A stretch of 64,000 nt of DNA. It comes from Romanomermis culicivorax. Taxonomy: Eukaryota > Nematoda > Enoplea > Mermithida > Mermithidae. Positions 20,414 through 33,517 of this stretch are shown one piece after another (the stretch's first letter is position 1; each line of letters starts with the position of its first letter). Position numbers and translations under genes: made by a program. The stretch lies in the NCBI GenBank assembly GCA_963922205.1, contig CAWUHX010000143.1, positions 310,001 to 374,000 on the forward strand, given 5' to 3'. The notes below the pieces were generated by a model. It was not told the origin of the DNA. It saw nothing but the letters and a program-made list of their open reading frames with translations, and searched no databases.

Positions 20414-23400
20414 TCAGCCAGCGAAAAGATTGCAAATAGATTCAACATTGTTATCATTCTCTGGCTCAGTTTTCCCCCTTGCTTCACCACCGAAAATGGG
20501 AATGTCTAAACTATAGCTGACCTTGTTTTTGAACTTCTGACCCAAATTTTTCTGAAAAAATCAGTGAATAAAATGACATATAAGTTTAAAGTATTATATT
20601 ACCCCAATAATTCGGGACATCAGACGTTTGAAAACATCTTTTCTAAATTTTAATGCCAAAGGAATATTCATCAATTCCGCTTCGTTCAGTTTATTTTCGT
20701 AGAACTAAAAAATATTTTGATTGAATATTTTCTGAGAGCAATAGATCGCCTCCATTACCTCTAGTTTTTTAATATCAACGCCCGGCAATTCTAGCATAAC
20801 GCGCCGGATACATGGGAAATTTTTCCGCTGAAAACAAAGTCGACGTTAATTTTTTGCACCCGAAGCAGTTGGCAATTATTCCAAAACACCACTCTGAAAC
20901 TTTTGAACTTTTTTTTTCTTTACCCACACAGCCATAGGAAAGATATTTTGCTTTAAGCCAAAAGCTGAAGAAACAAAATTTGCATTCTATTATTATGGGG
21001 TATTTCAAGAGGAGAAGCAAAAGATGTTTTCAAGCTGTTTTCATCACGTCAGTCAGGATGAGATACTATTAGTATCATATACTAACTGAACATAAATCAG
21101 TGATTAGGACATCCATACAGTTCAAATTGTTCGGAACACTCTTGTCACTGAATATCAACATATGAGTTAGTAGAAAAATTTTCCCCATCACAAAACCAGT
21201 GAACTTACCCAAATGCCCATTAATTAACACTAAAAGATTTAGACTAAATTTAAATGCGTCTAAAAGCAAACCTTTTTCTTGAATGGATGAAGATAGCAAG
21301 GTACTTTGAGATGTCTGGAGCCCAGGTAGGAATCAATGGTATGAGATTAAATTCATGGTGAAGTGATGTTGAGATTCGAAGGATAATATAGTAGGTCATT
21401 ACTATTGTTAATTTGGCGCTAAGCGATATTTAGATATTTAGAGTACAATATACAGATATGTACTATGAAGATTAAAAACTCTTTTTTGGCCCAAAAAAGC
21501 CCGTCTCCGAGCTGGCTCTCCCAAATTAGTGGTCGGATCGCAATATCGGATGCAGTACAGATTCAGCCCCAGGACAAGTCAATATATAACAAGACTTTCC
21601 TCATAGTATTAGGACCGCTGAACACACTAATATTCGTAATTGAAAACTCACCAATATTTCGTGCAAATAACAAACGAAAGTCAAAAATCGCCCGAGCCAC
21701 ATTTCATGTTCACCATGTACTTGCAGAGCAGTCAGTGCGCACCCAAACATGTACTCAACGGTCGGATCGTCTAACATTTTTGCAGCGAAAAACTAAAAAC
21801 CGATAAATGTCATAGTGAGGTGGTCAAACAAATCGACAGTTTCGCCGTGTCATCTCTTTTCTTGTATAAGCAAACATACATGTTGAAAAACTAACGCGGC
21901 CAATTCGACGGCTTTGAGTGATGATTGGGTGTCAGGCCAAGTCAAGGCGTTGAAAATACTTAGCGTTAAAGAACCGACAAAACCATTCTGAAAACAAAAA
22001 ACTACATAAGTTATACACACGAAGTAGTCAACACAACACATTTCAATATAGGAACTTGTCTCATTAAAAAGAGGAAAAAGCGGATGTACTTTCAGTTCAA
22101 ATGAATACAATTACGAATTTTGCTTGAGCCAATGTGCTATTGAGTTTCAAAAGTTTAACAAGCATCACATTACCAAGAATATTTTGAAGAAATCAGAAAT
22201 ACTTTTGAGTTTTCATGTTCCAGCGCACAGTAACACGTAACTTTTTTTGGTGGCTGCCACATCACAGGTGTGGTTCCGGTTCCCCCATATTGTTAGCATT
22301 GTGCTATACTACTCGAGATAACCATGGCGCTATCACTGACATACTTCACTTGTACAGACTATTCTTCTTTCATAGCTCTTGAACTCTGTACTTCAATCTC
22401 AATTTATCATGTCATTATAGAAGTACTATGAATGTGCATCTTATTTCTCCAAAATCAGCTACACAGTATATTTTCAATCATGTGTACAATTTTTCTCGAA
22501 TTAACCTCCCAGTCGCAATCATTTTTCATAAAGTACACACGAGACATTGTTTTCAAATTTACTTTCCAAAAAAGTGACACACACTATGGTGTTGTATATT
22601 AACATACACATTCTACTCGTAGGACTTATGATCCTCTCAATCCAAGGTTTCCGAACCCAGGCATTTTTTGAGCTAGCCGGAGCAACGCCCATAAAGCCTG
22701 GTTCACCTGGTACCAGACAGCCAAAAGGTTTGATTGGTTGGTGCATTGGGAGATGTCTTGGCTGCCGGTTGTTTAAATGTTGTTCCTTCATTGATTTTCC
22801 TTCTTCGGTTAGTTGTACCATAAGGTTTCTGATTGTTTCACCTGTTGTTTGGCCTTCAGTGAGTTATTTAACCGTCGAATTCGCTTCTTTATTATTTGGT
22901 TCAATGTTTGATGGGCTGTTTTGCTCTCCAGATTGTAGGTATGATCTGATTTAGCCAATCTGGTACCGAAGTTTTGCCGTCTGAAATTCCCCAGCTATGA
23001 TAGTTTAAGAAACTTGGTGTACAAAAAAGTTATTTTTGTCTGATATAAGCTGATTAAGTCATTTTCATCCGGGGAGTAGTCCGGCTTATGTCTTAATCCT
23101 ATCTATTTACACACTTTTTCACTAAAGGGTGCATAATGGAGGTTTATATTTCTACGAAAATTTTCTATTGACTTCAAGTTTTGTGCCGTTCTTTGGAAAC
23201 ACGAAAAAATGGTCCAATAGCAGCTTATTACGATCAGGTCAATAATTGAAACGTGCTGTTTTCTAGCCATGAACCACGTTGATTTTAAACCGCCGAGAAA
23301 TGTTCGACTTTTTTCACCTATTCGCAGAAATATCCCTCAAAGTACTACATTCTTATCCTTCTTTGATTCACCGCATCGAATTACATTTTACCTTCGGATC

Positions 23401-25784
23401 CAACATTTCTACGCCCAATGGACTAATCTTCAAAATTAACGAAAAAATTTTCTCGCCTTGCGATTGTTTGTTGCCTTTCGATGATGAACCACTACCACTA
23501 TCCACCATTTCGATGCTTTCATCGTCTAAATTCTCGAATTCACCAGAATCCGCATCATTTTCGTCGACATCAATTTCAGTTTTGGCAGTTTCGTTCGTTT
23601 TTGTACTTGATGTGTTGGATGCTAGAGCGAACTTTAAGAAATTCAAATAATCTCTAGTCACTGTACTAGTAGAATCTTGCAAAAAAATTTCTTGACGACT
23701 AAAATCTTCGTTGTCGGGGATTCTATTCTCGTTGGTTAATCGCGTCTTGATGGTCTGCCAGCGTTCGAATAGTCTTGAATTTGTGTGATTAATCAATATG
23801 TTCAAAGTTGGGATAATTTTTCCGATATTCTCGGTTTTGATTGACGAAACGATCGGTATGAAGCACCTTCCTGTGAATGTATTAATGTATTTTCAAAAGC
23901 ATATGAATTATATGAGGCCGTGATGAGAGAAGAGAGTATAGAAATATTCTTTCGGCTACCGTTAAAACAGTGAGAAATGAATCTGTTTGAGACATCAAAT
24001 CAATTATCTTTCGAAATTTTAAATTTCTGTTGATGCGGTTTCACGATCTACAATTGAACAATTATCCCAATAACATACGAATTAAGTCGCCTAGGATGAT
24101 TAAGGATAATCCCTGTGGGAACTTAATATCGCAAATTCTAGTCGAAAATCTTTTAAAGGAAGAAAATGAATTAATCCGCTCCCATGTAGCTTGAAAAATG
24201 TTCTAACGACGTGGGGTAAAGATAAGATTCGCAAGACTCACTAATGCAAAATCGTAACCTTTGATCCAAAATGTTTTCTATGGATGATAAAACGTCCCTA
24301 GACAAATAAACGTTCGCTTCTGGCAAGTTATAAAATTGCCGACTGCATTTCGATGCAATCAGGCCGACGAGGGTATACCTATAAATGTATAAAATTACTA
24401 ACATATAACAGAACTCCAATAGTTATTTGATCCACGTTTTCTCGGTTGCATCAGCGACAAAAGATTTGATATGATCAAAAGCGCGCAACTCATCGTCCCG
24501 GTATTGTGATGATATTATTGTCGAACCTGAAAATCCGATAAAAAATACTAGAAATCAGGCAAAAATATGCCGGAATTGAGGTGAATTGAATTTTAAAGCA
24601 ATTAGTACATACATATTACAGGCATACATGTAACGGAGCTCCGAGGTCTGGGTGGGGGGGGGGGGGGGTTGGAGCACTTTTTTGGGACCGGGGGTCAGTA
24701 ATTTCCAAAATTTTGGGGGGAGGGGTCCCTGAAGGAAAAGAAGTTCGATTTTTTCCATGAAAAATGTCCGAAAAACGGTTTGAAAAGTAGCAATTTTTGT
24801 CTAAAAAATGATAAAATATGTACTAATGGCGCGAAGTGCCGAGAAAATTGACGTTTTTGACCATTTTTTGTTCAAAAATTGACATTTTTAATGGAAAAAA
24901 TGACATTTTTCAGTATCTTTCCGACTAAAATTATGGGGGTCCCTAGGGCTACCATATGGCTAGCCATAGGATTGAAAAATCCTGGGGGGGTCGCCCAATG
25001 GCTAGCCATATGGTCGACGATTTCTGGGGGGGGGGGGTTCCCAAATTAGATTTCGGTGTGTTTAGATATGAAAATACTATTTCTGCCAATCGAAGATGCT
25101 GAGATTATATGAACGACGAAAGTACATTTACATATTTCTACTCCTTCGAAGATATTCTGGAATCAATTCAAAACTATATTTTTGACATTAATGAGTTAAT
25201 TGTACGGAATTGAAAGCGTATTAATATTTGATGAAGTTGAAACATATTTAAATACTTGGATTTAAATTTTTTTCGACGTCAATTAAATCCAATACTGCAT
25301 AGCCCTTAAAGCTAGAATCAAACGTCTTGACGCATTTCGGGTCGTAAAGACCGTTCAAACACCTAAACGGCGATGAAAAATCAAGATTTTGTATGATCGG
25401 ATGAATTGTTCTGAATGTTCTAACCTTGCCAATGAAAATATTTGACTCAAGGCTGGTTTCAGACCCTCGAATGCCGGATGTCGATTATTAACTTCTGGAG
25501 TCTGAAAAAATTAATTCTAGTGCGAAAATGAATTTATGCATGTTATGATTAGATAAAGAAGATAGTATAAATTTGACGCAGTCTTTGTCTGCTAAAACTT
25601 AATGGTTCACAAACAGTAAAAATAGAGATCATTGAAATGTTTTACATGATTTTTGATCTATTTGTACACCGATTTAACAGTAGCTGAAACGACTCATTCT
25701 AAAGCACGATTGATACAAACTCACTTCCTTTGATATGCTGTGCCGGTTCAATACGCCAGTCAACATGGTAACATGACCCACTAT
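20414..25784 (-). CDS. XPO5: XPO5 exons 17-27: C-terminal region
   Basis: Exons: 25725-25784, 25425-25501, 25256-25362, 24436-24526, 24242-24378, 23392-23870, 21880-21987, 21652-21792, 20759-20827, 20603-20704, 20414-20551. The 479-bp exon encodes the acidic linker (SGEFENLDDESIEMVDSGSG). After it come LSIFNALTWPDT (family ITAFNSLAWKDT), ALQVHGEHEMWLGRF, FRKDVFKRLMSRIIG (family RRKDQFKRLIAGCIG) and the end CNLFAG. Intron 21 carries no visible gene. The 1.4-kb intron 23391-21988 holds an unassigned open frame on the plus strand (22547-22954). Confidence 0.95.
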
Positions 25785-28700
25785 CTAAAGCAATATAACT
25801 TAAATAAAACATCTGTGAATATCTTCCATAACTGCACATCTTTGCGTCGTCTGTAAAGTTCGTTGTCGGCTGTGAGAATTGTTGAGGAATTATCACGTAA
25901 ACCAATATAGCTGGCAAAATTCTCTGCTGACGAACAATTTCTGAAAAATAGAAAACGTTCTGAAGTGGAAGAAACAAATGAGTAAATCATTAAAAAAATC
26001 AGGTTTCTATTTTTCTTTTTAAAGAATTCTTTCCTCGTCACAGTTGGATGTCTCGCGCACACTTCAAAGCAACAAACGAGAATGTCGATGCCATTTGACA
26101 TCGGAAAGAATCCGATACTTCAATTAGATCTGTTGATAAATTCAAGAAAATTGCATATACTTGACTTGCAAGTTAGAGGGCGATAAGTTATTTCAGGAAT
26201 AAGCCTTGTTCCTGAGACAGCAATGTATTGTCGCGACACCTATTTTGAAATAACTATGTCGAGCAGTTATCTCAGGAATAAAACTCATCACTATCACAGA
26301 AAGAGAAACCAGGGCGAAATAGCTATTCCTGACATAAAGTGGTTTATCTCCGAGCTAAAGTCTGACTTAAGCCTTTTAAATTCCTAAGAAAAAGTGACGT
26401 GGCTTTTTCGTTCGACATGTTCTACAATTTTTTATGGAAAAAAATTAGTCACTTGGTTATTCTGTATAGTTTACACTGAAACAATCATGGTTTTGCGTGT
26501 ATTCTTGCACAAAACCCCTTCCAAATAACACTTGAATTCATGTCTTTGATATCACAAAAACGCACGGTATTGAAAAATGTAGCTTGTGTTCTTTCTCATC
26601 TTACGGCGCTAGGCGCCAAAAAAATTGAAGGTTCTGACATTTTTAAATACCGGACTATTCCGATAACTTGTTAAGAAAAAATAGCATTCAAATTTGCTGT
26701 CAAATACGTTTTTATCATTTTACAAATTCAAAAAATATACTCACACTTGAAATAAGTTGGAAAAACTGCAAGTCAAAAGTTGAAGTTCCTAAAAACTACT
26801 CCACGATGCTTTTTAATTCAATTCAAACTTAGCTTTATGTTTAAAAGTGTCGTTACAAACAAGTTCGAAAAATTGAGATTTTAACTTTCTAAAATGTACC
26901 GGTAAATCTTTTTTATGTCGAACTCTCAAAATCTTTTCCTATATTCCGAAAAGAAAAAATACAAAAGCCTTTTACACCTTACGGACAAAGAAATATTTCA
27001 AAACTTCGGAACAAGTGCAGTTTTCTGTACAAGATTGTTTTAGGTTAGGAATGTTCTGCCGTTTACCTGACGAAATCTTCTGAAGTGAAATACGCTATGC
27101 TAGGACCCGTCAAGTAATCCAGTAATTGCTTTTTCTGCTCAAAATCCGTAAATTTATTGCCCAAAACGACGAAACCTTCCGCTAAACTGCACTTTTGCCT
27201 CAAAGTCAACTCATTCGATCTTCGATTCATTTCTTCTAGAATTGCATCGGCGAAGGGCTGTGTAAAACGGAAATTGAAAATTTGCCGCGCATAGTAAAAC
27301 CCAACATTACCAATAAGGACGAAGTTTGTTCAATGGCCAAATGTACAAACTCGTGCATAGCGTGGTGACGAATTTTTCGACTAGTTTCAGATGTATCAGG
27401 ATTAGGCCAAAGAGACAGGGTAAAAATTCGTTCGACAATTTTAACGACGAAGTCGGGGTGATGGTGTAAAAACGGAAATAATGTCGATAACAATGAAAGT
27501 AAGAAGTCGGCATTATCATCCTGCAAAACATTGATCATATAAGTTCAAACACGAATATCAATCGGTAACTCAGAAGAGCAGATAAAAACATTACGATTTG
27601 AGATGTGAAATTCAGCTTACTTACGTTTAAGCATGTTGTGCACATATCTAGTACAATGCCCAACATTCTGCGCGAATCTTCCTTGATTGCCTAAAAGTAT
27701 GAGCTATAAAAATTATTTGTATGAAATTCGCTCTAAAATGAATCATTGAAAAAATGGTCAACAGAGCTTGCCCATAATTTTAAGAAAGAAAAATATATTA
27801 TTCAGATGATGTTAAAGATAATAAAAATTGATATTTCTCACATAAATTAGTGATAAGCAGCTCTACATACAAAACACATACTAATGTTATAAATCAGCTT
27901 ACTGTACTGTTGAAATCGTCAGATTTCGTTACAGAAAAAATAACGACGGTAATGAAGCGTATCCACGCGTCCCATTCTACCGCAGAAATCTTACTGTATA
28001 CTGGCGGAAGTTTATAAATAAATTGCGAGACCATTTTGAACGCGTAACTACTGTCGAATTTCAAAATTTTCCGCAAAGAGCTTGTCAAAGCTTCCCGGAA
28101 TCCTAAAATAGACATTATCAAATAAGAAGCTGAACACAGTTTCTATGAAGCTTACTGCAAAATTCGTTTAGAAATGATATATCAACGTCGAAGTCCAACT
28201 GGGAATAATTGGAATGTGGCGGCTCATTTTTAGATGGGAATCCAAGCTTCAACATAAAAAACTTTCATTCGATCAGTAGTATATAGGGGTGTCTTCAGAT
28301 GTGATTCGACGGTCCGTTACACACAAAAAATAGGCAGAGAAACTATCAAACAAGAAATCTCGACGGTTCCCAAGTTGTCAATCCTTAGGGCGAGTACATT
28401 AAAATTGTCAGTAGAGTTTATATTAGCCCTCATTATGTGTCAGTATTGAGAAAGTCCTTCAATGTAATAAATGTAGAAATAAAAAATGATCTCAACCTGT
28501 AGAATTTGAATATCGAAACTACATTTCCGAAAAATAAGAGACATAATTGAATAAAAAAGAAAAGAGGTGAAAAGCTATAACATAAAATGAAAAAAATGAG
28601 ACAAAAAGTGGGACAAGAACTGAAAAAAGAGATAAAGTTTCTACGCTTAAGCATAGGAAAAATACAAAAAGTGAGACATGAAATGTAAAAAGTGGGACGA

Positions 28701-31700
28701 GAACTGAAAAAACAGCAGATACATTTACACAACTTAACTTTATGAATTAGACTATATCTGGCGACTACAGAATTTCTAAAACGAGCACATGAAGAGTGTT
28801 TTAATTTTTATCATCTTACCAAACGAATCACAGCGGGGTAGGCTTCAGTTAGCCGACGAGGCAAAGTTTCGAACGCTTTCGACTTCAAAATACTATCATT
28901 TTTGCATAACGAATTGCAGATGGAAGCAGCCGCGAATCGAAGGCTCTAGAAGGAATTAATTTTTTCTAGTAATTTGCAGCTACCTCCTCTTAAAATTATT
29001 AATTAAGAACTGATTACGAAAGAAATTATGTTTTGTCATTGTCACCAATTTGATTACATATGCCCACGTATTAATGTGTACTTTCAGTAGAGATGTATGC
29101 GACGTTTTGATGCCGTATGCTACCCGACACTATCCATTATTTTCTGACCCTAAACGGGAAAAAGACTCTTGACCCGACCCAACAAGTTATCCGGGGTACG
29201 TCTGAGCATTACGGATCACGGGTCAAAAAAATAACTTGATCATGTTCACTGTTAGGAAAAAGCAAAGAAAATTTTATTCTACATTCGAGATTAAAATTCA
29301 GCCATAATAATATTTCAAAAACAAATTTTCTCAGCAGTTATCAGATGAAAGTAGTGAACGCGAGCAGCGAATGATCGATTTATCGGTATCGGCTGATAAT
29401 TATTTTTTTGTATATCGGCCGATGGTTTTTCGGACGACCTATGATCAATACTATCCTATTCTCTATCGTCATTCTTGCATCATTCATCCTTGCGTGTGAT
29501 TATTTACAGGGAATATGTAAATCTTAGGTTACTTTTAGTCATTTGTGATAAATAAAATGTCGAATATAATGAAAGTATGATTTTTCCTTCAATGTATTAC
29601 GACACCATTAGGTAATGAATAATTTTTAGCGATAACCTGCTGAAAAAGTGTACTCGAGAATTATCCAATTTTCTTAATTTATGTAGAATTATTCAACAAT
29701 ATCATGTTGAAAACCAATGATATGGTGTCAAAAACATTTTTGAGATGAAATTTGTTGAAATGATTTTAAGTGATAATACTAGAATGCTAGCACATATTAA
29801 CGATTTTTTGTCAGAAATGTAGAACTAGATTGCGAGCTTACTCAACTACGCTATAACAGCATTCGGATCAAAAGGCTCTATAGCGAAACCTTCGTGTGAA
29901 CAGTATGATGCCAATTTTCGTCATCATTCAATTTACAATCATTTGATAAAAAACACATAAAAATTAGTACTTAGTACAAATTAGTACATTACACAGTTAA
30001 AATTAGTACAAAAATTACTGGTCAAAATCGTTAATAGACTAGAATTTTTTATTTTGAAATTTTAGGTTAGTGGACCATGCTCTCAGATTTTCAGTCCTAT
30101 GTATGTGCTATCCATAAAATACTACTTGTATTCTAGTTTTATTATTTATAATAATTTCAAGAAAAAATTAAAAAATTGATTTATGGTGCCAAGAGTGTTG
30201 TTTTATTCATATAATACGTCACGATTTGTAGTAATTGAGGCCGATGGTATTGCCCTTTGAACATCAACTGATACTACCGGTGGGGTGGGCCGACGCATCG
30301 GCAACGCCAATGTTCTGCAATCGATCATTTACTACCTGAGAGATAGTTTTCAAGGAGCAGTTTTTGAGATCAAGAAAAAACATGAAATTATAAAAAAACA
30401 TTTTTTTGGCAAACAGGAAGGACATATCATTTTTGGCTATCATTCCAGATATTTTTTGATCTATTTTCATTGGTTGTAGGTCATTTGATTTCCATTTTTT
30501 GCCTTGAATAAGAGAAAGATTTTGTCTCTTCCTTATTTCCCATTTTATTTCTCAATTTCAATGTTCAATCACATTAAACAATTGGATAATAAACAACCAT
30601 GTCACAAGGCGTGTATTTTCTTGTGTTCTACTTTATGAACTTGACATAATTTTTTTGAACTGTGACCCAACTCGGTATTTTTATTGCCTGATCAGGCCCG
30701 ATCCGATATTCTCTGACCCGATACGCCTCTAACTTTTAGAATAAATCATTCATTCATTACCACTGATGGATGTGACAAAAAAGCGAATATTGTGTCGAGG
30801 TAAAAATCGATGCCATTTAGAGATTGCAACTCATCAAAATCTTGATCCTGAAAGAGAAAACTAGTAAAATTTATCATATGAAACGAAAAGGCATTACTAC
30901 CCAAACTGATTGCAAATTATGTCCTACAGATTGCAAAACAGCGCCAAATATTTTCAAACATTCGTGTTGTTCTTGGGAAATCGGTACATTGAAAACCGTC
31001 CTGAGCATACAGAACGACTGAAGATTGGTGAATTCATGGACACAGTTGATCTTCATATGTACGTAAGTTGGAAATTTCAATAAGAAGCATCACTATTTTG
31101 CTGACACATAACTTGGAATAAAATCTTACTGAACAGACTTCAGCAATAGGTCTAAGTTGACCCTGGAAATAAGATTTAGGACAATATCTCTACTATCTTC
31201 TTTGGAGGACGCCTGCAAATTGAATACGCATTATTTAGTAATGTTAAAATAAAGAAAAACACAATTACTTTATGAATCACAATGTTGCTCAAACACTGAA
31301 TGGCGGAGTGCACTAAATTTAGGTGCGGTTCCATAAGTTGTCGATAAAGTATGGAAATGGTCGTTTGGGACCTTCGACGAAAAATATTCGCTGGTGTTAT
31401 TTGCATAAGAAGCGACAAAAACTGCAGATTAGCGACACGTAGTTTTAATGGTGCATTTTCCTGGCGTAAAAGATGCACATAGATTATAGTGATTTTGATA
31501 ACATCAGATCAGACACGAATACTATAATCTGCATATCACAAGTTTTTTTGAAACAAAAAAAAGATTTTTGAGATATTAATAGAATTCTGTTACTTGTGTC
31601 AGTAAATCGCAAGCTCGATCGAAGTAAGGCTCAATATTTTCGATCAAATAATTATGAATATCGCGTCTCCTGCAAATCGGTTCGACGTTTTGCAAAAATA

Positions 31701-33116
31701 TGACGTCTTCGAAGAACCTGGTCCAAAATGACAAAACGATTTGATATTGAGTGTGCTGGAAAATCGAGGGCATGTAATGGTCAATTTTGATAATTCCTGA
31801 AATTTCTGCACCCCCGAAGAGCAAAGCATTGCAGAATCTTCAACCATCGAAGGCCACATTTGTGGATAATCTTTCTTGGCCATTTCGTTTAGACACCTGG
31901 CATAACATTCTTTGATAAAGTTCGTTTCAAGATCGATATCAAGTACATTCTAAAAAGGCACATGATTTTGAATCATATAAAATCGTCGACCATACCACTA
32001 GTCATATGGTAACCCCCTCAAGATTTGCCAATCATATATTTAAATGTGCTAGTCATAGGAACCCCATCTTCTTGATCGAAAAATACTGATAAAAAGCTAT
32101 TTGTTGATAGAATATCTATTTTTGTCAAACAAATCCTCAAAAATGTCAATTTAATGGCTATTTGCGCCATAAATACATATCTTCATGGTTTACAGATAGA
32201 ATCATTACTTTTTGAAAAGCTTTCCGGATTTTTTTGGGCGAAGAAATCTGTTTTGTTCCTTCAATACAGAATTTTTCGCGCAGCTCAAAATTTTTTGCCG
32301 CTATGCAAAAAATTTTCTTCAAGTGTTTTGCACGGCACAAACAGAGTCGTGCAAGAAAACAGTGATTCCACAACCCCCTAAAATTTTGGGCAATTCATGA
32401 CTTCGCCCAAAAACGGTCGCGTTACCCCCCAGACCCCGAAACCCCGTTGCATGTATGTTTTGGATGTGGACTTTTTGTAAGTCAATGGTGAACTCGAACA
32501 AAACTTATAGGATTAAATAAGCTAAGAATGTTGATGAATTCATTGTCTCTATTTGACGTCTCTGCAGATATGTATCCTGTCTGTTCATGATTTTACCGAA
32601 TAAACGTTCATCAAAATTTGCTGTCGCATTTCGCTGCGTGACTGATCAGAAAAACACATCTTCTTCCATTCAAACCTAAAAAGTAATGCGTGAGTTACCG
32701 ATATTCCAAGAATTAGGACGAAAATTTCTGCAGGTAAATAATTGTGAATGTGGGATTAAGGATACAACTACCAATCATGAAACGAGAAAAAATACTAGCG
32801 AAATTCTAGCGGTATAAGATCAAACCATCAATTCTGAATTTTTACTTGATTAAATTTTCGAGCAAATGGAGCCCAAACTGTCGCAAAATAAATTGATTCT
32901 CCTTGTCTAGAAGCTGGATGATTGATGGAAACAACGACGAAACATTCTGCTCCAAATTTTGCAGAGTCTAACAAAAACGAGAAAAAATGCTATTACATGA
33001 AAAATTGAGTGCGTATTTACCTGGTGGGCCTGCAAGCGATCAACTGACGACGATTGTGGATCGTTTATAGTTTGTACAGCATTGATAACTAGATTTCTAA
33101 AATCGCCAAAATCCAT
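20414..33116 (-). CDS. XPO5: Exportin-5, spliced gene of 27 coding exons
   Basis: Karyopherin of the importin-beta superfamily that carries pre-miRNA hairpins and other structured RNAs from nucleus to cytoplasm with RanGTP. I joined 27 minus-strand exons by GT-AG signals (one AAG acceptor, before exon 11). Every phase agrees, the total is 3555 nt, and the predicted protein is 1184 aa against about 1204 aa in human. Similarity to the vertebrate protein runs end to end and gaplessly over most exons. Exon lists are given in the three entries below. The start ATG at 33116 fits the family N-terminus (MDFGDFRNLVINAVQ); an upstream in-frame ATG at 33164 is possible but less likely. Stop at 20414-20416. 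About a third of the introns are 51-62 bp; the larger ones hold MITEs or other repeats. No frameshift or internal stop is needed, so the gene looks functional. Confidence 0.95.
22519..22954. other. Unassigned open frames on both strands in an XPO5 intron
   Basis: A 135-aa frame (plus, 22547-22954) with a hydrophobic start (LYINIHILLVGLMILSIQGF) overlaps a 100-aa frame (minus, 22519-22821) rich in Pro, Gln and Lys. The minus frame continues upstream, through one stop, into more coding-like sequence (VQLTEEGKSMKEQHLNNRQP), which looks like a decayed gag-like or other inserted coding sequence. I do not recognise either product. Confidence 0.25.
24623..25050. mobile_element. MITE family A, 3'-damaged copy in an XPO5 intron
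   Basis: Starts CATACATGTAACGGAGCTCC. The GC hairpin TGGCGCGAAGTGCC (24829), the TTGTTCAAAAATTGACATT words and CCATATGGCTAGCCATAGG follow in the same order as 57618-57198 read in reverse. The expected right end is lost after a G run near 25040. It lies between XPO5 exons 20 and 21 (25255-24527). Confidence 0.8.
25838..31212 (-). CDS. XPO5: XPO5 exons 7-16: central HEAT-repeat region
   Basis: Exons: 31130-31212, 30901-31000, 30761-30847, 28820-28945, 28156-28246, 27903-28102, 27625-27690, 27311-27520, 27067-27257, 25838-25940. Landmarks are ISQEQHECLKIFGAVLQSVG, LGFPSKNEPPHSNYSQLDFD (family MGFPSKTDSPSCEYSRFDFD), and LRQKCSLAEGFVVLGNKFTD (family MEKCALMEALVLISNQFKN). The exon 7/8 join skips 31044-31100, which could be read as an exon but would leave a 29-bp intron and break the alignment. 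Exon 11 uses an AAG acceptor. Introns of 1814 and 1126 bp (30760-28946, 27066-25941) contain no other gene that I recognise. Confidence 0.92.
31269..33116 (-). CDS. XPO5: XPO5 exons 1-6: N-terminal importin-beta-like region
   Basis: Exons: 33021-33116, 32846-32967, 32597-32675, 31812-31949, 31594-31755, 31269-31460. They encode the N-terminal HEAT repeats that bind RanGTP in this family. Diagnostic stretches are RQFGLHLLENLIKFEWKKM, NEMAKKDYPQMWPSM (family EMIKREWPQHWPDM), and FFEDVIFLQNVEPICRRRDI (family LAEDVVTFQTLPPQRRRDI). Intron 3 holds a family A MITE remnant (31979-32457). Intron 4 is only 56 bp. Confidence 0.95.
31979..32457. mobile_element. MITE family A remnant in XPO5 intron 3
   Basis: The right end CCCCGTTGCATGTATG is intact and the CGTCGACCATA word marks the left side, but the terminal 5' part is missing. 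The centre also contains a TTGCACGG/CCGTGCAA-type region (32230-32360) not found in other copies, so another repeat may be nested in it. Lies wholly within the intron. Confidence 0.65.
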
Positions 33117-33517
33117 ATTATTCGCCTTAAATAATATTGGAAAATGTCTGAATACAAAAGACAATCGAAGAATTTGAGATGACGTGCCCTATCGAAGATT
33201 TTAAAAATAATAACGCAAATCGAAATATATTTATTCGATATATATAATACATAATAGCATACAGTAAGAAATGAAGTCTTCGCAAGTCATTTAAAGTAAA
33301 TAAGTTGAACTTGCATACAGCAGTATCAATACACGAAAAAGCACCTATGCGAGAACAAGATCCGTTGCAGGGATTCAGATAATTAGCTGCACGTCTCACA
33401 TTTGAATTCCAGAGTACTAATTCACAATTTTAAACAAAAAATTTAACTTTCTCGACATGCTCTCCGTAAAAAAACATCTCACAGCGTGAACAGTGTTGCA
33501 TAAATAGTACAAAAACG
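33117..33517 (-). promoter_or_regulatory. Intergenic spacer: CAAP1 3' end and XPO5 promoter region
   Basis: These 401 bp between the CAAP1 stop and the XPO5 start must hold both the CAAP1 3' UTR and the XPO5 upstream region. An AATAAA on the minus strand (33235-33230) lies about 285 nt after the CAAP1 stop. I see no convincing TATA or initiator. No repeat is inserted here, in contrast to the surrounding sequence. Confidence 0.45.
33230..33235 (-). terminator. Candidate poly(A) signal of CAAP1
   Basis: AATAAA on the minus strand in the sequence CGAATAAATATAT, downstream of the CAAP1 stop. In AT-rich DNA this hexamer is common, so position is the main support. Confidence 0.35.

Noticed and set aside
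21231-21314. In-frame 84-bp XPO5 exon (LLDAFKFSLNLL)
   Set aside because: The exon at 21652-21792 covers this part of the protein (QVHGEHE region) and joins directly to 20759-20827; the 84-bp piece would be an insertion with no counterpart.
22547-22954. Secreted or membrane protein gene on the plus strand
   Set aside because: No start context, splice sites or family match; it overlaps an equally open minus frame, so it stays unassigned.
25256-25425. Apparent frameshift in XPO5 exon 19
   Set aside because: Using the 62-bp intron 25363-25424 the frame is continuous; no frameshift is needed.
25941-26101. 106-aa minus-strand frame as XPO5 coding
   Set aside because: Only its 3' part (25838-25940) is an exon; the rest lies in the 1126-bp intron before it and does not match the family.
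31044-31100. Extra XPO5 exon with matching phases
   Set aside because: It would leave a 29-bp intron before it, and skipping it gives a gapless match to the family across the exon 7/8 joint.
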